Part shown: positions 18,101-26,134 of the stretch, piece by piece
Position numbering within the stretch: position 1 is the stretch's first letter
How the letters are laid out: the number at the start of each line of letters is the position of its first letter
Assembly: GCF_902706225.1 (NCBI RefSeq)
Contig: NZ_CACSKB010000001.1
Span: 173,122 to 237,121, forward strand
Direction: 5' to 3'
DNA length: 64,000 bases
From: Microbacterium sp. 18062
GTDB lineage: Bacteria > Actinomycetota > Actinomycetes > Actinomycetales > Microbacteriaceae
Position numbers and translations under genes: made by a program
The notes under the pieces: model-generated
Seen by the model: only the letters and a program-made list of their open reading frames with translations
What the model was told of the DNA's origin: nothing
Database searches by the model: none

Positions 18101-18375
18101 GTGCCGCCTGGTGGTTCGCCGACGGCATCCGACCCGGGGCACTGCGGACCGGGACGCTTGCGACGGTCGTGGATCCGGTGGACCCGACGAACCCGGTGGA
18201 CACGACGACGCCGACGAACCCGGCCCGGCCCGGCGCCGGTGGTGCCGCCGGCGCCGGCGGCACCGACGTGCGTCTGCCCGCCACGGGCGGGGTGCCGTCG
18301 ATCGGGCTGGGGATCCTCGCGGTGGGGATGCTCGCGGCCGGCATCCTGCTGACGGCGCGTCGCCGCGGAGCCTGA
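15172..18375 (+). CDS. sortase-anchored surface protein with lamin-tail domains and a beta-propeller-like region
   Basis: 1067 aa from ATG 15172, which has GAGGAG 8 nt upstream. A signal peptide (RPRRTLAALTVCAIAAAG...ALAAE) is followed by five lamin-tail-domain (LTD) repeats, each opening with (R/L/V/A)INE(V/I) and containing D-W-(I/V)-E-(L/F/V) and a later VSGW/YE strand. From about residue 700 comes a region with DGVFLWAVDNGTGRFW and DDGWVYIASERDNN, like the esterase-like propellers of extracellular phytases and SMP-30 folds. The C-terminus has a Pro/Thr spacer, LPATGG, a hydrophobic segment and ARRRGA. It should be cell-wall linked; substrate unknown. Confidence 0.85.
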   Translation: MFRPRRTLAALTVCAIAAAGAVAVPTTALAAETGVRINEVESSGGRPGDWIELFNPTSESVVLDGHVVTDAEDDHVYAFPEGSVIEAGGFLVLDELVSGIGDFDFGLGKDDSVRLFTPEGALADEQSWTAHAPTTWGVDDAGAWAPTGEPTKGATNVFPTPSVPDSAVVLNEIVYDEVSGFTDRVEIYNAGTEPADVTGWRISDDKRDRFGDVPAATIPPGEFVVLVTDVDFSFGLGKSDEVVLYDAAGGEVDSYAYENTAPIAVWARCPDGTGEWAHATAATPGAANDCEPESVVGSVVINEVDSQPADWIEFHNPGTEAFDVSGYEIRDNSDDHRWTFRAGSVIPAGGYLVVDEASVGFVDGLETAFRDPIGIGGADRIRLFDPTGALIDDTLPWTTHAAIDGDVAAATLSRCPDGQGEFRLSYATPGATNSCVLPEIAINEIESNGDATDWVEVINLSDSVVDVSGWTVVDNDPIGHAAETFPLPKGTTIEPGGLFVFDQPGEFSFGLGNGDTVTLRDAQGIAVDEHVYAAHADGVWARCPDGIGDFADVAISTKSLRNACGSPVRVNEVESSGGEPGDWVELVNPTTGVLDVSGLVVRDDDDSHGYEIPAGTTIAAGGHHVIEEAQLGFGLGSGDSVRVFEGDVLVDSTTWTAHAATTWGRCPDTTGTFAETAESTKSAANVCVGDIVVETWPGSGSVRVVDEAAMFLEDSSGLDVQETADGVFLWAVDNGTGRFWKLVASADGSVGFAEGWELGRRARFQKDAGDAGAAGPDAEGITVDDDGWVYIASERDNNAKGVNQNIVLKVDPGAPGTDVIATTEWDLTALLPQVGANVGMEAVEWVPDADLAGRVLAAGGTAYDPAAYPGHGDGLFFVAIEDDGRVFAVALREDGTADIVAEVASGLGGVMALDYDVTEGVLWAVCDDGCGGTAARIVFGADADPAVTHVARPAGMPDLNNEGFAIAPASFTVDGHRAAWWFADGIRPGALRTGTLATVVDPVDPTNPVDTTTPTNPARPGAGGAAGAGGTDVRLPATGGVPSIGLGILAVGMLAAGILLTARRRGA

Positions 18376-18421
18376 CGCGACGTGGGGCGGACGTCATCCG
18401 CACGGCCCCCTCGGTGGACGG

Positions 18422-19654
18422 CTACGGGACGGACGCCGGGTGCGTCGCCGCAGCCGAGCCCCGGGGCCAGGCCAGGCACGTCATGAGGGCGGCGATCGCT
18501 CCGACGGCGGCGAGGACGAGTGCGGTGGCGGAGAGGCCGAGGAGGGTGCCGAGGACCCCTGCGGCCGGATAGGTGAGGATGAAGCAGGCGTGGGAGAGCG
18601 AGAACTGCGCGGCGAACACCGCGGGCCGGTCGCTCTCCTCACCCCCTCGGCGCAGCAGGCGCGCCGAGGGGGTGAGGATGAGCGAGGTCGCCGCGCCCAG
18701 CACCAGCCAGACGACGACGAGTCCGGTCCACGTCCCGGTGGTCGGCTCCAGACCCGCTGTGACGCCTGCGGCGACGAGGGTGACCGGCAGGGCGGCGGCG
18801 CCGGCGAGCATCACCGTTCGGTCCGGGAGCGCGTCGAGCACGGCCGGCAGGACGAGGGCCACGACCATCGACCCGGCCCCGTAGGCGCCGAGCAGCAGCG
18901 CGACGTCGGTCTGCGGACGCCCGAGATCGCCCTGGACGAGGACCACGGTGTTGACGATGACCATCGCGCCGGCGGTCGCCACGATGAGGTTCATCGCGAG
19001 CAGGCCCCGCAGCTCTCGTACTCGCCAGAACACGCGGATGCCGCGGGTGAGGCGTTCGAGGAACGGACGGGGCGGGGCGGGGCGGATCGGCGGGAACCGG
19101 GTGGCGAGCACCAGCAGCGCGGAGCCCGTGAAGCCGATCACGGTGCCGATGAACAGGTCGTGGTAGCCGATCACCGTGAGCAGCGCCGCCGCCAGGACCG
19201 GGCTGGCCAGGGACTCCAGATCGTAGGCGAGACGCGACAGCGACAGGGCGCGGGTGTACTGGCGTTCGTCAGGGAGGATCTCGGGGATGACGGCCTGGAA
19301 CGCCGGGGTGAAGGTGGCGGAGGCGGACTGGAGGATGAAGATCAGGACGTAGATCTGCCACGCCTCGGTGACGAACGGGAGGCTCACCGCGACGCCCGCG
19401 CGCAGCACGTCGGCGGTCACCAGCAGCGCCTTCCGCGGGACGTTCCCGGTGACCGCGGAGACGATGGGGGCGACGGCGACGTAGGCGACCATCTTGATCG
19501 TCAGCGCCGTGCCGAGCACGACCCCCGCGTCGCCGCCGGCGATGTCGAACGCGAGCAGTCCGAGGGCGATGGTGAGCAGTCCGGTGCCGAGCAGGGCGAC
19601 GACCTGCGCGGAGAACAGCCTCGCATACGCGCCGTTGCGCAGGACCTCGATCAC
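18422..19654 (-). CDS. MFS efflux transporter, probably nickel/cobalt
   Basis: 410 aa from GTG 19654, whose bases overlap the stop of the ArsR regulator (GTGA). The frame is open further upstream but that part overlaps the regulator and is not protein-like. The protein has about 10-12 hydrophobic segments, starts IEVLRNGAYARLFSAQVVALLGTG, and belongs to the same general MFS group as NreB-type metal exporters. Coupling to a KmtR-like sensor makes Ni/Co export the best guess. The substrate cannot be read from the sequence alone. Confidence 0.82.
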   Translation of the reverse strand: MIEVLRNGAYARLFSAQVVALLGTGLLTIALGLLAFDIAGGDAGVVLGTALTIKMVAYVAVAPIVSAVTGNVPRKALLVTADVLRAGVAVSLPFVTEAWQIYVLIFILQSASATFTPAFQAVIPEILPDERQYTRALSLSRLAYDLESLASPVLAAALLTVIGYHDLFIGTVIGFTGSALLVLATRFPPIRPAPPRPFLERLTRGIRVFWRVRELRGLLAMNLIVATAGAMVIVNTVVLVQGDLGRPQTDVALLLGAYGAGSMVVALVLPAVLDALPDRTVMLAGAAALPVTLVAAGVTAGLEPTTGTWTGLVVVWLVLGAATSLILTPSARLLRRGGEESDRPAVFAAQFSLSHACFILTYPAAGVLGTLLGLSATALVLAAVGAIAALMTCLAWPRGSAAATHPASVP

Positions 19655-20031
19655 GGGCGGTCGCGCGCGGCCACCGTCGTGGGGGACTCCTCGCGGTGGT
19701 GCGCCGGGTCGGCGTCGACGGTGTGCTGAGCCTGGAAGATCGCGTCGGCGACGAGCTGGCGGGCGTGCTCGTTCGCGAGTCGGTAGAACACCCGCTGCCG
19801 GTCCTGTCGGGTCACCACGATCCGAGCCAGTCGCAGTTTCGCCAGATGCTGGGAGACCGCGGCCGGTGACTTGTCCACGATGTCGGCCAGATGGTTCACC
19901 GACAGCTCCGTGTCCCGAAGCGCGAGGATGATCCGCACCCTCGTCGCGTCTGCGAGCATCGAGAACACCTCGACCGCGAGTTCCACGTAGGGGCTCTCGA
20001 CCGTCAGCCCATACTTCGTATCTGCATGCAT
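19651..20031 (-). CDS. ArsR/SmtB-family metal sensor, KmtR-like
   Basis: 126 aa. The winged helix has VFSMLADATRVRIILAL, then SPAAVSQHLAKLRLA as the recognition helix. The C-terminal NEHARQLVADAIFQ-AQH...AHH is laid out like mycobacterial KmtR, where His88, Glu101, His102, His110 and His111 bind Ni/Co. Here the Glu position is Gln (AQH), so affinity or selectivity may differ. The start codon lies inside a perfect inverted repeat, giving tight autorepression. It is translationally coupled to the MFS gene. Confidence 0.85.
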   Translation of the reverse strand: MHADTKYGLTVESPYVELAVEVFSMLADATRVRIILALRDTELSVNHLADIVDKSPAAVSQHLAKLRLARIVVTRQDRQRVFYRLANEHARQLVADAIFQAQHTVDADPAHHREESPTTVAARDRP

Positions 20032-20041
20032 ACGCAGATAC
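20018..20041. promoter_or_regulatory. ArsR operator overlapping the regulator start
   Basis: GTATCTGC (20018-20025) and GCAGATAC (20034-20041) form a perfect 8-bp inverted repeat around ATGCATAC. The shape matches the 12-2-12 operators of ArsR/SmtB metal sensors. The regulator's ATG (20029-20031, minus strand) is inside it. Confidence 0.65.
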
Positions 20042-20122
20042 TCTCATCACGACGGCCTGATCTCCACCCGTGCCGGCCGGCTGTCGGCGCGAACACGCCG
20101 CGGTGCTCGGTAGCCTGCGGAG

Positions 20123-20179
20123 GTGGGGTTCTCGTCGTGGGATCTGGCCGTCGCCGGCACGGTGACGAGCATGCCATGA
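20123..20179 (+). CDS. possible leaderless upstream ORF (18 aa)
   Basis: TAGCCT at 20111-20116 is followed exactly 6 nt later by GTG 20123. The frame runs 18 codons to TGA 20177-20179, which overlaps the ATG (20176) of the next gene. The spacing matches other leaderless starts in the window. It may exist only to deliver ribosomes to the next gene by coupling. Confidence 0.4.
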   Translation: MGFSSWDLAVAGTVTSMP

Positions 20180-20754
20180 CCGAGAGCCGGGCGGACCTGT
20201 GGTGGTTGCCGGTCGGAGCCGGCGGGCACGTGGTCGTGCACACCAGCCGATGGTGGGAGCGCATCCTCGCCCGTCTCGAGCACCGGCCGCCGCAGCCGCT
20301 GTTCCACGCCGCCCTGGAAGTGTTCGTCGACGGCGGCCGGCACCTGATCGAGATGACGCCGGCGTGGGGGCAGCCCGCCGGACCCCGCGGGGTCGTCGCC
20401 GTCGGCCCGGTCGGGCTCCGTCTCCTGGGCCGATCGCGGTTCTTCCGATACGAGATCCGCTGCTGGCCCGACGGCATCCTTCCCGATCGCGGATACGCGA
20501 TCGATTCGCCGGTCTCGATCCCTCTCGGCGCCGAGGACGTGCACGCCCTCCTCGATCGCGTCGCGGCCGTCCCGACGCTCACCTGGGGACGCGACGTGCC
20601 GCGCTCCGGCGATATGTGGAACTCGAACTCCGTCGTCTCCTGGCTGCTCACCACCAGCGGAGTCGACGCGTCCCGGTTCGCCCCGCCCGCAGGCGGAAGA
20701 GCGCCGGGCTGGAACGCAGGCATCGCCTGCGCAACGCGTCCGCGGGACGGATGA
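20176..20754 (+). CDS. hypothetical protein
   Basis: 192 aa from ATG 20176. There is no clear Shine-Dalgarno; the start overlaps the stop of an 18-codon upstream ORF. It is a soluble protein with several Trp/Arg-rich strands (HTSRWWERILARLE, FFRYEIRCWPDG) and a C-terminal MWNSNSVVSWLL segment. No TM and no family recognised. It lies between the metal-sensor operator (divergent) and the convergent lipid kinase gene, with no clue to function. Confidence 0.7.
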   Translation: MTESRADLWWLPVGAGGHVVVHTSRWWERILARLEHRPPQPLFHAALEVFVDGGRHLIEMTPAWGQPAGPRGVVAVGPVGLRLLGRSRFFRYEIRCWPDGILPDRGYAIDSPVSIPLGAEDVHALLDRVAAVPTLTWGRDVPRSGDMWNSNSVVSWLLTTSGVDASRFAPPAGGRAPGWNAGIACATRPRDG

Positions 20755-20836
20755 CCCGCGCTCGCGTCGTCGAGCGCCGCCGGGCGCACGGCAGGATCGG
20801 GAGCGCCGCGCCGGGCGCGATGAGGACCGCTCGGGA

Positions 20837-21799
20837 TCACGCCCGGTCGGGAACCACCAGACGCAGGCCCGCGGGATGCACGGTGATCCGGGCGCTCGTG
20901 ATGGAGCCGAAGTCGTCGCCGTCGAGCTCGATCGCGTGCGCGGTGTCGAAGCGCACCTCGAACTGTCGTCCCTGCGCGTAGGCGAGCGCCGGGAGTGCGC
21001 GCGCACGCTGGAACATGCGCCGGCCGGCCCGGGATCGGTGGGCGATGCCCTGGAGCGTGAGGCGTGTGCCGATCTGCGCCCAGCCGAACCCGTTGCCGGG
21101 GCGCATCATGACGACATCCAGCAGCCCGTCATCGACGACCGCGGCCGGGATGAGCAGCATGTTGCCGGTGAGCATGCCGCAGTTGCCGACGATGACGGTG
21201 TGCGCGCGGGTCGATCGAGCGTGCCCGCCGTCCACGCGGTACCGCAGATGGAACTGGCGGTTGCGGATGATGGAGCGTGCGATGGGCGTCACGTACGCCA
21301 GCCATCCGATCCGCTTCTTGACGACGGGGTTCGTGTCGCGCGCCATCTCGGCGTCGAGCCCGATCCCCGCCATGACCACGAACGCATGCCGGCTCCGCTC
21401 TCCGTCGAGCTCCATGTCGGCCACGGCGATGTCGACCGCGCGGATGCCGCCCGTGAAGGCGACGCGAACCGAGCGCTCCAGGTCGTTCACGGCCAGGCCG
21501 AGGTTGCGGGCCAGCAGGTTGCCGGTGCCGGTGGGAACCAGTGCCAGCGGGATCGAGCCTTCGTGCGCGAGCTCTGCGACCGCGCGCAGGGTGCCGTCAC
21601 CGCCTGCGACGATCACGACGGCCGGCTCTCCGCGGAGCGCGTCCTCCGCCGCCCGCCGCCCGGCGTCCTCGCCGCTGCTCGGAAACCAGCGGGACTCCTC
21701 CCATCCCTGCCGCAGCTGCTCGGCGTCGACCGCGCGGCGAAGGCGGTCCAGGGGGCTCTTGACCGGGTTGTACACGACCGCCGCGTGCCTGCGCTCCAT
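20837..21799 (-). CDS. diacylglycerol/lipid kinase family protein (YegS/DgkB-like)
   Basis: 320 aa from ATG 21799; the frame is open far upstream but without protein character. The DAGK catalytic motif is clear: VVYNPVKS at the start, VIVAGGDGTLRAVAEL, and PLALVPTGTGNLLARNLGL. The substrate-binding C-terminal half has GIGLDAEM and DGLLDVVMM. These enzymes phosphorylate diacylglycerol or other lipids at the membrane face, recycling lipid products of cell-wall polymer synthesis. Exact substrate is not predictable. The gene stands alone, divergent to the gene at 21905. Confidence 0.88.
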   Translation of the reverse strand: MERRHAAVVYNPVKSPLDRLRRAVDAEQLRQGWEESRWFPSSGEDAGRRAAEDALRGEPAVVIVAGGDGTLRAVAELAHEGSIPLALVPTGTGNLLARNLGLAVNDLERSVRVAFTGGIRAVDIAVADMELDGERSRHAFVVMAGIGLDAEMARDTNPVVKKRIGWLAYVTPIARSIIRNRQFHLRYRVDGGHARSTRAHTVIVGNCGMLTGNMLLIPAAVVDDGLLDVVMMRPGNGFGWAQIGTRLTLQGIAHRSRAGRRMFQRARALPALAYAQGRQFEVRFDTAHAIELDGDDFGSITSARITVHPAGLRLVVPDRA

Positions 21800-21904
21800 G
21801 TCCCGAGCATAGGTTCTCCGCATCCGTCTCCGGCACGTGGGAGAGGCGTCCGCCGGCCCCCGCCAACCTGTGAGGCTTACATGTTGGGGGCGTACCGTCC
21901 AGTC

Positions 21905-22453
21905 ATGGACACACATGTCACCACGACCGGTCAGAGCTCCGGTCTGCTGGGCCTCGGGGAGGTGTTGGTCGGGTCGCTCCCGGCCGCCCTGCTCACCGAG
22001 TCCGCGCCCGATCGCTACACCGTCGCCGCGGTGTTCAGTCGGAAGCCCGATCGCGACGAGGTCGAAGAGATCCTCGGCAGCGACACCCGCTCCTACCTCT
22101 CGCGTCAGGGGTATCCGACCGTCGAGGTGACCGTCTCCGACCGCCGCCTCGAGATCGCCAACACCAACCTCGAAGAACTGCGCGACGGCCTGGCCGGCGT
22201 CCTCGCCGAGCGACTCGCCGACATCAGCGCTGACGTGCAGGCTCGTCGCGGGTTCGCCGCCGCCCGCTTCGAGGAGGCGTCCCACCGCGAGCAGCAACGC
22301 GCCGCCGCCGTCGCGGCGCTCGCCGAGTCGGTCTCCTTCGTCCGCCGCGTCGGGGCGGGCGCAGCGCCCGGCGCCACGCGGAGACAGAACACCCCGGAAG
22401 ACCGCTCCGGCGCCTCCGACTGGATCGGCGAGGGCGGCGCTGCCCGCCGCTGA
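21905..22453 (+). CDS. hypothetical protein
   Basis: 182 aa from ATG 21905. The N-terminal half could be a small alpha/beta domain (PDRYTVAAVFSRKPDRDEVEEILG, then TVEVTVSDRRLEIANTNLEEL). The C-terminal half is a charged helix with QARRGFAAARFEEASHREQQRAAAV, perhaps a coiled coil, ending in a disordered tail. No family recognised. It is 28 nt upstream of the desaturase gene in the same direction, so they may be co-transcribed. Confidence 0.7.
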   Translation: MDTHVTTTGQSSGLLGLGEVLVGSLPAALLTESAPDRYTVAAVFSRKPDRDEVEEILGSDTRSYLSRQGYPTVEVTVSDRRLEIANTNLEELRDGLAGVLAERLADISADVQARRGFAAARFEEASHREQQRAAAVAALAESVSFVRRVGAGAAPGATRRQNTPEDRSGASDWIGEGGAARR

Positions 22454-22480
22454 AGCGGCGCAACGCCGAGGATGCCTCCC

Positions 22481-23569
22481 ATGGACGCCATCCGCACCAC
22501 CGTTCCCCGGTCGGCGGGCCCGGGCCGCCGCGCGAGCGAGTTCACCTCCCTGGCCCAGGTCGTGCGCGACAGCGGCCTGCTCCGCCGACGTTACGGCTAC
22601 TACTGGGCCAAGCTCATCCTGACGCCCCTCGTGCTCGCCGGCTGTCTGGTCGCCTTCGTCTGGATCGGCGACACCTGGTGGCAGCTGTTCACCGCCGCGG
22701 TCCTCGCGGTCGTGTTCACCCAGATCGCGTTCCTCGGGCACGATGCCGCCCACCGGCAGATCTTCGTGTCGGGACGATGGAACGACTGGATCAGCCTCAT
22801 CCTCGGAGACCTGTTCGTCGGGATGAGCTACGGATGGTGGCAGCACAAGCACACGCGCCACCATGCCAACCCGAACAAGCTGGGGTCCGACCCCGACATC
22901 GAGCTGCCGGTGATCGCGGTGACGGCGGAGAAGGCCGAACGGCGCACCAATCGAGCCGTCGCCTGGCTGCGCGCGCACCAGGGCCTGTTCTTCTTCCCGA
23001 TCCTCCTGCTCGAAGGAGTCTCCCTCCACGCCTCGGGCGTCAAACGGGTGGCGACGCCTGGGCGACTCGACCGGCGCTGGGTCGAGATCGGCTTCATGAG
23101 CGTGCGCCTCATCGGCTTCACGACCCTCGTCTTCCTCGTCCTGTCGCCGGGGATCGCCGCGGTCTTCCTCGCGGTGCAGCTCGGGCTCTTCGGGTTCTAC
23201 ATGGGAGTCTCGTTCGCCCCGAACCACAAGGGGATGCCGGTCGTGCCGCGCGAGGTCACGCTGGACTTCCTCCGCCGGCAGGTCATGATGAGCCGCAACA
23301 TCCGCGGCAACCGGGTGCTCGACGTGGCGATGGGCGGGCTGAACTATCAGATCGAGCACCATCTCTTCCCCTCGATGCCGCGACCGCACCTGCGCCGCGC
23401 GGCACCGATCATCGCGGCCTACTGCCGCGAGCACGGTGTTCCGTACACGCAGACCGGGCTGTTCGCCTCGTACGCGATCGTGGTGCGCTACATCAACCGC
23501 GTGGGGCTCGGCGAACGCGACGTCTTCACCTGTCCGTTGGCGGAGCAGCGCCTGCACCTGACGGCGTGA
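22481..23569 (+). CDS. membrane fatty-acid (acyl-CoA/lipid) desaturase
   Basis: 362 aa from ATG 22481, chosen because GAGGA lies 8 nt upstream; ATG 22472 is too close to it. Three histidine boxes for the di-iron site are visible: HDAAH, HKHTRHH and QIEHHLFP. Two pairs of membrane segments separate them. The QIEHH box puts it with front-end/linoleoyl-type desaturases common in actinobacteria. It introduces double bonds in membrane fatty acids using oxygen and an electron donor, and is often cold-induced. No donor gene is adjacent. Confidence 0.9.
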   Translation: MDAIRTTVPRSAGPGRRASEFTSLAQVVRDSGLLRRRYGYYWAKLILTPLVLAGCLVAFVWIGDTWWQLFTAAVLAVVFTQIAFLGHDAAHRQIFVSGRWNDWISLILGDLFVGMSYGWWQHKHTRHHANPNKLGSDPDIELPVIAVTAEKAERRTNRAVAWLRAHQGLFFFPILLLEGVSLHASGVKRVATPGRLDRRWVEIGFMSVRLIGFTTLVFLVLSPGIAAVFLAVQLGLFGFYMGVSFAPNHKGMPVVPREVTLDFLRRQVMMSRNIRGNRVLDVAMGGLNYQIEHHLFPSMPRPHLRRAAPIIAAYCREHGVPYTQTGLFASYAIVVRYINRVGLGERDVFTCPLAEQRLHLTA

Positions 23570-23650
23570 CGTACGGCGGCCGGGCGCGCACAGACCTCAC
23601 CGCGACGCCCGGCCCCTCCGCGCCGGCCCGCCCCGTGGGCCGAGCGCGCG

Positions 23651-25042
23651 TCAGCCCCGCTTGCTGTCGTCGATGGTCGACAGGTCCCCGCCGACACGGT
23701 AGCGGCTTCCCCGATGCGAGTCGGGGAGCCGGTCGCCGCGTCCGAACAGCTTGTGTCGCAGCGTGCCCTCCGTGTACGAGGTGGGGTAGACCCCCCGGGA
23801 CTGGAGCTCGGGGACCACATGCTCGGCGATGTCCTCGAGCGTTCCGGGAATGATCGCCTGCGCGCAGTTGAAGCCATCGACGCCGGTGGTCTCTTGGAAC
23901 TCCTGGAGCGCATCGGCGACCTCGGCGGGAGAGCCCACCATCACGGGGCCGACGCCGCCGACCGCGCCCCAGGCGGCGATGTCGCGGATGCGCCAGATGT
24001 CGCCCGACGCCGTGCGGTTCTGGAACGCGGCGAGGTGCGACTGCACGGCGTTGCTCTGGACGTCGCCCAGCGGCTGGTCGAGGTCGTAGCCGGACAGATC
24101 GACGCCCATCCACCCCGACATCAGTGCCAGCGCGCCCTCGGTCGTCGAGTGCGCCACGTAGTCCTCGTACTTCGCACGTGCCTCCTCGCCGGTGGGCGCG
24201 GTCACGATCGTGGCCATCGCATAGATCACGACCGAATCCGCCGGCCGGCCGGCATCCGTCACCGCGGCACGGATGCGGCGCACCTGGTCGGCGACGACGG
24301 CAGCGGTCGGCGCGGCGACGAACACCGCCTCGGCGTTCCCCGCCGCGAACGCGATGCCGCGCGGCGAGGCGCCCGCCTGGAACACGACGGGGGTGCGCTG
24401 GGGGGACGGCTGCGAGACGTGGATGCCGGGCACGTCGAAGTGCTCGCCGTGGTGCCCGATGTGATGCACCTTGTCGGGGTCGGCGAACACGCCCCGCTCG
24501 CGGTCGAGCACGACGGCGTCGTCCTCCCACGAGCCCTCCCACAGCTTGTACGCGACCTCGAGATACTCGTCGGCGCGGTCGTAGCGCTCGTCGTGGGCGA
24601 GCGGCGTCGTGCGCCCCATGTTGCGCTCGGCGGAGGGCAGGTAGCCCGTGACGACGTTCCAGCCCACGCGACCCTTGGTCAGGTGATCGAGCGTCGTGAA
24701 CCGCCGTGCGTGCGGGACGGGGTGCTCGGCCTCGGTGTTCGTCGTGATGCCGAACCCGACGTGCTCGGTGGCGGCGGCCATCGCGGAGACCGCGAGGATC
24801 GGGTCGCCGACCGGGGTCTGCGTGCCGCGGCGGAGGGCCTCCCGGTCGTCCCCGCCGTACACGTCGTAGGTTCCGAGGACGTCCGCGATGAACACCGCGT
24901 CGAAGTAGGCGCTCTCGGCGATGCGGGCGATCTCGATCCAGTAGTCGAGGTCCGTGTAGTCCGGCGTCCTGTCGTCCGGGTGGCGCCACAGTCCGGGCGA
25001 GAGGTGGCTGACGGTGTTCATCACGAACGCGTTGAAGCGCAT
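23651..25042 (-). CDS. NtaA/SnaA/DszA-type FMN-dependent monooxygenase (LLM class)
   Basis: 463 aa, luciferase-like fold. Typical features of the NtaA/DszA group are seen: DAVFIADVLGTYDVYGG, GFGITTNTEAEHPVPHARRFTTLDHLTKGRVGWNVVTGYL, NMG, HDERYDRADEYLEVAYKLWEGSW and VVFQAGASPRGIAFAA. These use reduced FMN to hydroxylate or cleave C-S or C-N bonds of aminocarboxylates, sulfones or similar compounds. It is the last gene of an importer operon (27734-29011, 26135-27697, 25100-26116), so it probably acts on the imported compound. No flavin reductase gene is adjacent. Confidence 0.9.
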   Translation of the reverse strand: MRFNAFVMNTVSHLSPGLWRHPDDRTPDYTDLDYWIEIARIAESAYFDAVFIADVLGTYDVYGGDDREALRRGTQTPVGDPILAVSAMAAATEHVGFGITTNTEAEHPVPHARRFTTLDHLTKGRVGWNVVTGYLPSAERNMGRTTPLAHDERYDRADEYLEVAYKLWEGSWEDDAVVLDRERGVFADPDKVHHIGHHGEHFDVPGIHVSQPSPQRTPVVFQAGASPRGIAFAAGNAEAVFVAAPTAAVVADQVRRIRAAVTDAGRPADSVVIYAMATIVTAPTGEEARAKYEDYVAHSTTEGALALMSGWMGVDLSGYDLDQPLGDVQSNAVQSHLAAFQNRTASGDIWRIRDIAAWGAVGGVGPVMVGSPAEVADALQEFQETTGVDGFNCAQAIIPGTLEDIAEHVVPELQSRGVYPTSYTEGTLRHKLFGRGDRLPDSHRGSRYRVGGDLSTIDDSKRG

Positions 25043-25086
25043 GGCAGGTCCTTCGGGCGGGAGAGGGTTACGAGGTCAGATCAGGG

Positions 25087-25112
25087 TCACTTCACGACGT
25101 CACTTCACGACG
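25087..25112. repeat. 13-bp perfect tandem duplication at the permease 3' end
   Basis: TCACTTCACGACG occurs twice head to tail (25087-25099, 25100-25112). The second copy contains the permease stop and last codons (VVK-stop on the minus strand), so the gene end was duplicated into the spacer. Confidence 0.9.
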
Positions 25113-26116
25113 TCGCCGCGACGCCCCGCGAGCGTGAACGCGGCGGCGAGCACGATGACCGCGCCCTTGATCATGTTCTGGGTGAAGTCGGGCACACCGA
25201 GCTGGTTGAGGCCGCTGGAGAGGACGGTCAGGATGAGCACGCCGACGAAGGTCCGCTCGACGCCACCGCTCCCGCCCGCGAGCGAGGTGCCGCCGATCGC
25301 GATCGCCGCGATCGCGTCGAGCAGGATCGACGTGCCGAGCGCCGGGCTCGCGGCCTGGAGCTGCGAGACGGAGAGCAGGCCCGCGATCGCCGCCCCCGCT
25401 CCGGAGACGGCGAAGACCACGAGCTTCACGCGCAGCACGTTGATGCCCGCGAGGCGCGATGCGCGCTCGTTGGCGCCCATCGCGTAGAGGTGCAGCCCGA
25501 AGCGGGTGCGCCGCATGACGAACCAGGACACGGCGAACACGACGAGACCGATGGCGAACGTCCCGCGGATGCCGGGGAGCACGGGCTGGTTGACGAGCGC
25601 GAGCAGGCCGTTGCTGATGAACCCGCGGGCCTGACCGCCGGTGAGGGTGAGTGCGAGGCCGGCGAAGAAGGACAGGGTCCCCAGGGTGACGATGAACGAC
25701 GGCACCCGGGCGAGCGCGACGACGGCGCCGTTGAGCAGCCCCGCGACCGCGCCGATCGCGAGCGCCGCCACGACGGCGAGCCATGCCTGATCGCCGATCC
25801 CGGCGACCAGCAGTGCGACGGCCGTCCCCGTGAGGAGAGCCACCGAGCCGATCGACAGGTCGATGCCGCCGGCGACGACGACGAAGGTCAGCCCGATCGC
25901 GGCCGCGAGCAGGATGCCGGCCTGCGATCCCATCGTCGCGATCGACTGCAGTGAGCCGAACGTGGGGCTGGCGAGGCTGAAGAAGACGATCAGCGCGATG
26001 AGCACGAGCGGCGGCACGTACGCGATCCACCGTCCGAGGGCCGATTCGCGGGTGTGCTGCGGCTTCTCCTCGGTGTCGGCGGCCTCGGTGGCGGCCGCGG
26101 GGATGTGCTCAGACAT
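25100..26116 (-). CDS. ABC transporter permease, ribose/sugar (RbsC-like) family
   Basis: 338 aa from ATG 26116; a TTG at 26128 is also in frame. About ten hydrophobic segments, with the RbsC-family marks VAGGIDLSIGSVALLTGT, VPSFIVTLGTLSFFAGLALTLTG and AIGGTSLAGGSGG near the C-terminus. It forms the membrane channel for the importer encoded by the two upstream genes. The 18-nt gap to the ATPase gene indicates one transcript. Confidence 0.9.
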   Translation of the reverse strand: MSEHIPAAATEAADTEEKPQHTRESALGRWIAYVPPLVLIALIVFFSLASPTFGSLQSIATMGSQAGILLAAAIGLTFVVVAGGIDLSIGSVALLTGTAVALLVAGIGDQAWLAVVAALAIGAVAGLLNGAVVALARVPSFIVTLGTLSFFAGLALTLTGGQARGFISNGLLALVNQPVLPGIRGTFAIGLVVFAVSWFVMRRTRFGLHLYAMGANERASRLAGINVLRVKLVVFAVSGAGAAIAGLLSVSQLQAASPALGTSILLDAIAAIAIGGTSLAGGSGGVERTFVGVLILTVLSSGLNQLGVPDFTQNMIKGAVIVLAAAFTLAGRRGDVVK

Positions 26117-26134
26117 CGTGACGTGCAACTCCGT

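Noticed and set aside
20800..23557. Extended minus-strand frame that would fuse an unknown N-terminus to the lipid kinase
   Set aside because: The part upstream of ATG 21799 is antisense to the 21905 and desaturase genes and has no protein character.
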